In this document: in pieces, positions 58,689-64,000 of the stretch
Numbering within the stretch: position 1 is the first letter of the stretch
Layout: each line of letters starts with the position of its first letter
Assembly: GCA_002396485.1 (NCBI GenBank)
Contig: DGXZ01000046.1
Span: 72,172 to 136,171, forward strand
Origin: Spartobacteria bacterium UBA5019
Lineage (GTDB): Bacteria; Verrucomicrobiota; Verrucomicrobiia; Chthoniobacterales; Terrimicrobiaceae
DNA: 64,000 nucleotides
Direction of reading: 5' to 3'
The notes under the pieces: generated by a model
What the model saw: the letters and a program-made list of their open reading frames with translations, nothing else
Database searches by the model: none
What the model was told of the DNA's origin: nothing
Position numbers and translations under genes: made by a program

Positions 58689-60590
58689 TCAAATAGCGAT
58701 GTCCAGCGTCAGGCTGGTGTCACAGCCAAACACATCCACTACTTTCACGCAGATGGTGCGTTTTCCTGGTGCTGGATAGGTGTAGGCGGCGTCGCTGACG
58801 GTTTTCAGACTCCGATCCTTGCGCGTCCGGTAATCCTGCCAGTCATGGTGAAACGGCTCGCCGGGTTTCCAATCGAAGTCCACTGCCCAGAAGTCAATAA
58901 AATCGAAACCACTGCGGATGGCGCGTTCCTGCAAGGCTTCCAATTCCTTGCCGGGGACTTCCGCCAGCGAGGGCAGGAATTTGGTCAGCTTCACTTCCAC
59001 GATCGTTTTACCAGCTTCTGCCCGAGTAACAGCCTCCGCCTCCAAAACCGCCATCTCGAGAAAGGGCGGCGGACTCTTGCGGTTCTTTTCCATGATCTCT
59101 CGTGGAATGGGCACCAGCTTCAGGCGGATGCCGTGCTCGGCTTCCAGCGCGAGGCAATGCTGGCGCAACTCCATCTGGAATTCCCATGCTAGGCAATAGA
59201 CCTCACGCCCTCCCGCCGCCACCACAGCTTCCGACACCGAGCGAGCCTCGTCGCTGGTAAAAATCCCATCGATGCCGTCCACATGGCAGAACGCCGCGCC
59301 CTTGCGACCATGAAGCAGGGGGCTGGTGGCATTGGTGAGAATCTCCGCCCGGAAAAATTCCAGCACTACCTTGCGGTGCTCTTCCTCAGCGCCTTTCAAG
59401 CGGTCTTTTTGCCACCACTGCCGTTCGTAACGACCAAGATTGTGAACATCGAAAGCACGGTAAGGCTGGCCTTCTTTATGAAGCTTGCCCTGGAGTTCGA
59501 TCAAGCGCTTGCGCGTCGTATGAATAGCGAATCGCCCAAGGTCTGCCATGATCCATCGGCGGCCTAACCGCTCTGCCACCGCGCCCGTGGTGCCGCTGCC
59601 ACAGAAAAAGTCGGCGACGAGATCACCTTCGTTTGAATGCCCTTGGAGTATTGTTTCCAGTAGCTCTTCGGGCTTTTGTGTAGGATATCCTATCCTCTCA
59701 TTTGCAACAGGATGAATGAATGGGATATCCCAAACATCATGTTTTGAAACACCATCGCCTTTGCGTTCGATTAACTGTGTCTTATCCTGAACAGCCCTTC
59801 CTCCTTCGACTTTTCTCTTGAACTCGGCGACAACAGTCTTGTCAGAAAAAGGTTCAAATTGTCGATTAAATAGCCAGCTGTTGGACTTCGTAACCCAGTG
59901 CAGCGTATCGTGCATTCTCTGATAAGTGCTAGAGTCGGCTGTCCATCTCCGGTATCTCCAAATGACTTCATTATGATAGTTGTCTTGACCAAATACCTCG
60001 TCGAGAATTAGTTTTATAAATCCATTAACACGATAATCACAATGCACATAGAGGCTTCCTTTTTCCGATAGCAACTCCTTCATCAAAGACAACCGCTCGA
60101 ACATCATGTGCAGGTAACTGTCTGTGCCCTTGCCCCAAATGTCGCGGTAAGCGACCATTTCGAGCGTGGACTGGTCTTTTTCGATGGTTTCCTTTCCATC
60201 TCCGATGGGCACATCCATCGTGAAATCCGCGCCGACATGGAAGGGTGGGTCGATGTAGATGAGGTCGATCTTGCCCTTGAACTCGGCGAGCAAGCTGGCG
60301 AGCACCAATTTGTTGTCGCCCCAGATCAGACGATTGCGGAAATCGTCACGCTTTTTTCCGGCGAGTTGTTCTTCAAACATCGTGAGCTGGCCGGTGGCCT
60401 CAGCTCGCTGGCGAGGTTCATCGACAGTCTCAATTTTTTGGAGCGGCATCGCCAGCGACGCAGCATCGACTTCCCGGTGGCGGCCATATTCATCGTATTT
60501 TCCATCCCACACCAGTTCGGTGCGCATGAGGGACAGAGGATGAGGATTGGCGGGTCCCCATAAAAAATCTTTCTGCGGAGTGTGCTTCAT
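58689..60590 (-). CDS. mod: Type III DNA adenine methyltransferase Mod
   Basis: 633 residues. Motif IV IDLIYIDPPFHVG (residues 108-120) comes before the SAM motif VADFFCGSGTTGAVAERLGR (about 325-344), the beta-class order. YHNEVIWRYRRW and YPTQKPEELLETIL are typical of Mod proteins. It supplies recognition and self-protection for Res. Start at ATG 60590; the small RHH-like gene ends ten bases upstream. C-terminus VKVVDVFGCDTSLTLDIAI. Confidence 0.93.
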   Translation of the reverse strand: MKHTPQKDFLWGPANPHPLSLMRTELVWDGKYDEYGRHREVDAASLAMPLQKIETVDEPRQRAEATGQLTMFEEQLAGKKRDDFRNRLIWGDNKLVLASLLAEFKGKIDLIYIDPPFHVGADFTMDVPIGDGKETIEKDQSTLEMVAYRDIWGKGTDSYLHMMFERLSLMKELLSEKGSLYVHCDYRVNGFIKLILDEVFGQDNYHNEVIWRYRRWTADSSTYQRMHDTLHWVTKSNSWLFNRQFEPFSDKTVVAEFKRKVEGGRAVQDKTQLIERKGDGVSKHDVWDIPFIHPVANERIGYPTQKPEELLETILQGHSNEGDLVADFFCGSGTTGAVAERLGRRWIMADLGRFAIHTTRKRLIELQGKLHKEGQPYRAFDVHNLGRYERQWWQKDRLKGAEEEHRKVVLEFFRAEILTNATSPLLHGRKGAAFCHVDGIDGIFTSDEARSVSEAVVAAGGREVYCLAWEFQMELRQHCLALEAEHGIRLKLVPIPREIMEKNRKSPPPFLEMAVLEAEAVTRAEAGKTIVEVKLTKFLPSLAEVPGKELEALQERAIRSGFDFIDFWAVDFDWKPGEPFHHDWQDYRTRKDRSLKTVSDAAYTYPAPGKRTICVKVVDVFGCDTSLTLDIAI

Positions 60591-60600
60591 TTCGCTTCTC

Positions 60601-60825
60601 CTATCCCTGCTGAAAGGCTTTTTTCCTGATAAGAGCACTGCCCCGAGTGCTCGTCTCTATGATTTTCTCCTTCTCGATGACCTGAAAGAGCAAATGGGCT
60701 ATGACCCGGCTGGTGGGGATGCGGAGGCCGTTGTTGTCGGCTTTTTTCTGAATCCACTCCCACAGATCGGGTGACAAAGAGAGATTGATAGCCTTGTTTT
60801 TGCGCACAGATGCCAAGTGTGCCAC
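60601..60825 (-). CDS. Small ribbon-helix-helix-like protein upstream of mod
   Basis: About 74 residues from GTG 60825 (TTG 60816 and GTG 60807 are alternatives; no ATG fits). KNKAINLSLSPDLWEWIQKK followed by ADNNGLRIPTSRVIAHLLFQ suggests the strand-helix-helix layout of Arc/CopG-type regulators. Ten bases before mod, same strand; it could control the R-M genes. Confidence 0.5.
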   Translation of the reverse strand: MAHLASVRKNKAINLSLSPDLWEWIQKKADNNGLRIPTSRVIAHLLFQVIEKEKIIETSTRGSALIRKKAFQQG

Positions 60826-60904
60826 ACGAATTACTGGTGGCAATTTTTTTTTGGAGGGGTTTTTTAAGTGGCTATTTCGTGGGTTTTTCTGAGGAAGGCG
60901 CCTT

Positions 60905-60920
60905 GCAACACTTTTGTTGC
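60905..60920. promoter_or_regulatory. GCAACA-CTTT-TGTTGC palindrome, possible operator
   Basis: Perfect 6-bp inverted repeat with a 4-base centre in the gap between two divergent RHH-like genes. A TGTGCTATTT stretch just right of it could be an extended -10. Such palindromes suit ribbon-helix-helix regulators. Confidence 0.45.
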
Positions 60921-60938
60921 GTGTGCTATTTTTGTTTT

Positions 60939-61211
60939 GTGCCGAGAAAGACCATAACCGCGAATGTATCGCTGCCGCCGGAGATTCATGCTTGGGTGAA
61001 GGGCAAGATCGCCGCCATTTTGGAGGTGGAACCGGCGGCGAATCCGACATTCACCAGCGTGGTTTCGGACGCCTTGCGCCGCGCCATGCGCGATGAGGAG
61101 AAGGCGGCTCAGCTTGCGGAATCACCCGAGGCAGCGCCGCTGCAGCCACTTTCAACAACCAAGGCCAAATACAAAAACGCGCGCGAAAGCAAAAAGCAGA
61201 CGGGATCGTAA
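60939..61211 (+). CDS. Small ribbon-helix-helix-like protein, divergent partner
   Basis: 90 residues from GTG 60939. KTITANVSLPPEIHAWVKGK then TFTSVVSDALRRAMRDEEKA parallels KAINLSLSPDLWEWIQKKAD of the gene on the other strand, so both likely share an RHH-type fold. Basic C-terminal tail (KAKYKNARESKKQ). Role unknown; a regulator of the restriction locus is plausible. Confidence 0.5.
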   Translation: MPRKTITANVSLPPEIHAWVKGKIAAILEVEPAANPTFTSVVSDALRRAMRDEEKAAQLAESPEAAPLQPLSTTKAKYKNARESKKQTGS

Positions 61212-61260
61212 ATGCTTTAGGACCTGAGTGTGCTTATCAACCTGTCGAGGCTATGTTGCT

Positions 61261-61360
61261 TTTCCAGGCTCGACTTTCCGGGGATGGCGGACGCCGAACT
61301 TCTGCCGATGATCAGCGACGAGGAACATGCTGCCACAAGAGACGCTCTGCAAGCCTTGCT
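61261..61360 (+). pseudogene. Fragment of a DUF1802 gene
   Basis: 100 bases aligned without gaps to 51451-51550, 14 differences by eye. Encodes RLDFPGMADAELLPMISDEE (intact gene: LDLPGLDDAELMPVISDEEH). Differences include first codon positions, so it is an old or paralogous piece rather than a fresh duplicate. It lies 28 bases from the AlbA_2 gene stop. Confidence 0.75.
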
Positions 61361-61388
61361 CGTCCTTGGTTGGAAAAGGGAGGGAACT

Positions 61389-62837
61389 TTAGGAAATCTG
61401 CATTCTGCCTTTCTCGGTGAGTCGGTATTTCTGGAGTCGGCTGTTGGGTTTTTCGGGGATGGTGCGTTCGAGAATCTGCTCCGATAAAAGTCGGTCTAGG
61501 TAATTGCGTTGAAATGTCTCCCGATGGCGAATGCCTGTGACTTTCTGGATTTCCGCGCTGGTGCATGGTTGGTTTAGGCATGCCTGTAAAACATCATGAA
61601 TCCATGCTTCGACTTGTCCGGTGACTTGTCCGGTGACTTGTCCGGTGACTTGTATCGACTCTAAGCCCCCTTTTCGTGATTGTTCACGAGTGAGCGGCAG
61701 AATTTTAGGGAGGATGAGGGTGAAGCGGACGCGTCCGGCGAGTTCTTCGATGGTGGGTTCGGGCAGGTTTTCAGCTTTGGCGATGCGGAAGATGCCTGGA
61801 ATGCCGCTGCCCCATTGTTCGACCAGTTCCAGTTCTCGAAACACGCGGGCGATGACAGGATTTCGGATTTGGGAGACGCCTTGCTTGATGTCTTCGACGG
61901 TCAGACCGGGAAGGAGCAGACCTGGGCTTTCAATCTCGATCCTGTTGTCGAAAAAGGCCACGCGAATGGGGGAACCACGGTGGGAGTAGTCGGCATGAAC
62001 GAGCGCGTTGATGACGACTTCGCGGAGGATTTTCACCGGGATGCTCCAGATGTCCTTGCGGCGGATTTCTGAAAAATCCGCACCTCGCATGGCATGCTTT
62101 TTCAGAAAGAGCATGATTTCGTCCACGGCTTTTGGCAGCGGAGAATGGATGTCGATGTGGTCGAAGATATCGGCCTTGTCGTTGCCCATGAAGCGCCCGC
62201 ATTGGATCCAAGCGTCGTCGAAGTATTGGCGGCGGTCGAGGCCGTAGAGCAGTATGCCACCCTGGCTCGGCACCAGCTTGCCTTGTTCCTTGACCATAAT
62301 CCGCAGGCTTTGGAGTGTTCGCTCATCAATGGAGTTGCGACCTTCGAAATCTTTGGCGATGGCTTTGAGGTCGAGGGCATCCAGCGTGAGTTCTGGCATC
62401 GGGAGGGCATCGAAGCTCACACCTGCGACCCCGCGTTGCAACTCGGCAATTAGCTGAGGATCGGCGAGGCGATTGGTCGATCCCAACCGGACATAGGTGC
62501 CGCTTTGCTGGCCTTCCGCTTTAAGAAAATGGGGCCGCATGCCACTAAGGAAAACTTCCACCACGAGCAGAGTTTTTTCCTCCACGGTGATCATTTCGAT
62601 ACTCGGCACCAGGCGCGGCGAGATTGAGTCCGCGATGAGGTTTGACAGGCGTTCCTCTTCATCGAGCGGGTTCTCGACTCCTATGATCTTCCGGTCATCG
62701 GCCACCCCGAGGATCAAATGACCACCGGCAGAATTGGCAAATGCCACGAGCGTCCGCAGAACCGAACGCGGGGATGACAAGTTGCGCTTGAACTCCAGCG
62801 TTTTGCTTTCCGGACCGTTGATGAGATTGGAGATCAT
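61389..62837 (-). CDS. AlbA_2-domain ATP-binding protein (RecG-like regulator type)
   Basis: 482 residues. N-terminal AlbA_2/Schlafen-like domain: ESKTLEFKRNLSS, FANSAGGHLILGVADDRKII. A GHKL-type ATPase domain follows: LREVVINALVHADYSHRGSP and NRIEIESPGLLLPG, then RNPVIARVFRELELVEQWGS-GI. A repeated VTGQ linker (VTGQVTGQVTGQV) leads to a C-terminal winged helix (TSAEIQKVTGIRHRETFQRN). Often annotated as a transcriptional regulator or 'RecG-like', though it lacks a helicase motor. Start at ATG 62837. Common in defence and mobile regions. Confidence 0.82.
   Translation of the reverse strand: MISNLINGPESKTLEFKRNLSSPRSVLRTLVAFANSAGGHLILGVADDRKIIGVENPLDEEERLSNLIADSISPRLVPSIEMITVEEKTLLVVEVFLSGMRPHFLKAEGQQSGTYVRLGSTNRLADPQLIAELQRGVAGVSFDALPMPELTLDALDLKAIAKDFEGRNSIDERTLQSLRIMVKEQGKLVPSQGGILLYGLDRRQYFDDAWIQCGRFMGNDKADIFDHIDIHSPLPKAVDEIMLFLKKHAMRGADFSEIRRKDIWSIPVKILREVVINALVHADYSHRGSPIRVAFFDNRIEIESPGLLLPGLTVEDIKQGVSQIRNPVIARVFRELELVEQWGSGIPGIFRIAKAENLPEPTIEELAGRVRFTLILPKILPLTREQSRKGGLESIQVTGQVTGQVTGQVEAWIHDVLQACLNQPCTSAEIQKVTGIRHRETFQRNYLDRLLSEQILERTIPEKPNSRLQKYRLTEKGRMQIS
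61612..61653. repeat. 12-bp tandem repeat within the AlbA_2 gene
   Basis: Three full units of ACTTGTCCGGTG plus a half unit. Encodes the VTGQ repeats of the linker. Unit length is a multiple of three, so copy changes alter the linker by four residues without breaking the frame. Confidence 0.85.
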
Positions 62838-62993
62838 TGGGACGAATAAAAAAAACAATTTATGGATAGTTGCCAGCGGCTGTTGTTTCCGAGGAAATTT
62901 TGTTGTGAGAGTCGAGTTGAGTGTGTTGGATTTTTCAAGCGACCGACCGGTTCCAAGTAGCGAAGGACTCTCGCTGTGGCGGAGGATCTATGG

Positions 62994-64000
62994 TCAGGTT
63001 TTGCTGACTTCAGATTTCACCTCGCCATCGTGGAAGCGCGTTGTGAGTTCCTTGGACTTCGTCGCGTCTTTTGCGGAGCGGAGGATTTGTCCGTTTTCAT
63101 CCATGGTGATGGTGTAGCCTCGCGCCAGTGCGGCGGCTGGGTTCAGGGCGCGCAGGACGGCGGCATTTCGGGCGAGGGTTGATTTTTCGTGCTGCAACTG
63201 TGAGTCGGCGCGGCGTTCTAGTATGTCGCGGTATGTGGAGAGTCGGCGGGATAGTTCGGAGATTTTCAGGTCTGGACGATGGCCTGCAAGGATGCGGGCG
63301 TGGCGTTCGAGGAGAAGCCGCAGCTGGTGCGGAGCGGATTCTGCGGTGGATTGCAGGGCCTCGAAAAGGCGGTCGAGTGTTTGTTGCTTTTCCTGGAGAA
63401 TCCTGCGCGGTTCAAGGAAAAGCGCGGTTCTCTGCAGGGCGACGAGCTGATGGCTCAGTCCATCGAGGCGCATGAGAACTGGTCGTCCGAGTCGCGCGGT
63501 GTGGTGCTGGAGTTTGTCGAGGAGTTCGGCGGAGTCGGCGGAGAGGATTTCCGCTGCAGCGCTGGGAGTGGGTGCGCGGAAGTCGGCGGCGAAATCGCAG
63601 ATTGTGAAATCGATTTCGTGACCTACGGCACTCACGACTGGAATTGGGCTGGCTGCCACGGCGCGCGCCACCGCTTCTTCATTGAATTCCCAGAGGTCTT
63701 CCAAGCTGCCGCCGCCACGAGTCACCACAATCACATCGAAGGGTGGCAGGCCGGAGGTGGATGGATCGCCAAGCAGGCGGATGGCCTCGGCGATCTCGGT
63801 GGCGGCACCTTTTCCTTGGACCCTGACAGGAAAGATGACGACTTCGATACCTCGCTGACGGCGGTGCAAGACATTCAAGAAATCCTGGATTGCTGCGCCG
63901 GTGGGCGAGGTCACCACACCGATGCGGCGGGGGAACTTCGGCAGTGGGCGCTTTTTTGCTGAGTCGAAGAGGCCCTCGGCATCGAGCCGGTGCTTGAGTT
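62994..64000 (-). CDS. xseA: Exodeoxyribonuclease VII large subunit (5' end outside window)
   Basis: Single-strand exonuclease subunit. About 335 C-terminal residues are visible, from LKHRLDAEGLFDSAKKRPLP onward. FPRRIGVVTSPTGAAIQDFL, VIVVTRGGGSLEDLWEFNEE, VVSAVGHEIDFTICDFAADF and RAPTPSAAAEIL are family motifs, followed by the long coiled coil and the end LNPAAALARGYTITMDENGQ. The N-terminal OB domain is beyond the window. The 156 bases between it and the AlbA_2 gene show nothing clear. Confidence 0.95.
   Translation of the reverse strand, partial: LKHRLDAEGLFDSAKKRPLPKFPRRIGVVTSPTGAAIQDFLNVLHRRQRGIEVVIFPVRVQGKGAATEIAEAIRLLGDPSTSGLPPFDVIVVTRGGGSLEDLWEFNEEAVARAVAASPIPVVSAVGHEIDFTICDFAADFRAPTPSAAAEILSADSAELLDKLQHHTARLGRPVLMRLDGLSHQLVALQRTALFLEPRRILQEKQQTLDRLFEALQSTAESAPHQLRLLLERHARILAGHRPDLKISELSRRLSTYRDILERRADSQLQHEKSTLARNAAVLRALNPAAALARGYTITMDENGQILRSAKDATKSKELTTRFHDGEVKSEVSKT

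Noticed and set aside
61612..61653. CRISPR array
   Set aside because: Only a 12-bp tandem repeat without spacers, inside a coding gene. No CRISPR array or cas gene was seen anywhere in the window.

Overview
The window is about 60% GC, densely coded, and looks like a chromosomal segment of a Verrucomicrobiota bacterium. This is inferred from gene content, not from a database search: a chlamydia-like very long GreA protein, an ATP-type and a PPi-type phosphofructokinase together, a DUF6580-type membrane protein, a GH75-like lipoprotein, and menaquinone genes split over several sites. The cell envelope appears diderm, judging from LolC/E, lipocalin and KdsD.

Layout. 1-6.3 kb: end of acpP, a glycogen-synthase-like protein without the usual catalytic residues, recJ-recG (overlapping), efp and a tiny secreted Cys/Gly peptide. 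6.5-16.4 kb: a YihY membrane protein, a LolC/E permease, a hotdog thioesterase divergent from a tightly overlapping menF-menD-menH operon, a WalJ-like hydrolase, a DUF6580 protein, tRNA-Leu(CAG) and menG. 16.4-24.1 kb: ATP-type pfk, a D-Ala-D-Ala carboxypeptidase, trpS, the long greA, a NUDIX-like protein, kdsD and a TTG-started pseudouridine synthase. 24.1-30.7 kb: a receiver-domain remnant with a large inverted repeat, a CheY-like/CheX-like pair, PPi-type pfk, the GH75-like lipoprotein and a permease fused to a hotdog domain. 30.7-51.6 kb: gltB, hpt, ruvA with a coupled ATP-grasp-like gene, a polyphosphate-type cluster (CYTH-NUDIX, CYTH-CHAD, PPK2), gatC-gatA, birA, cysI, a peptide-binding lipoprotein, lipocalin, DUF983, purU, a PHP phosphoesterase and DUF1802.

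51.6-62.8 kb is a defence or accessory island. It holds a PIN toxin with an HTH partner, an AbiEi-like regulator with only a stub of AbiEii, an unknown acidic protein, a truncated SNF2-type helicase, and a type III restriction-modification system whose res and mod are separated by a hicBA pair on the other strand. Res carries a C-terminal extension with a HEPN-like motif. A divergent pair of small ribbon-helix-helix-like proteins with a palindrome between them sits upstream of mod, followed by an AlbA_2/ATPase regulator. Part of the DUF1802 gene at the left edge is repeated, about 86% identical, at 61261-61360 near the right edge, so the two copies roughly frame the island. Short scraps of abiEii, a methyltransferase, the helicase and an AlbA_2 gene lie between the intact genes. 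The window ends in xseA (5' end missing).

A family of short structured repeats lies mostly in convergent intergenic gaps at 6.4, 13.2, 16.4, 19.6 and 19.8 kb. Protein names come from motifs read by eye; no similarity search or structure prediction was run.
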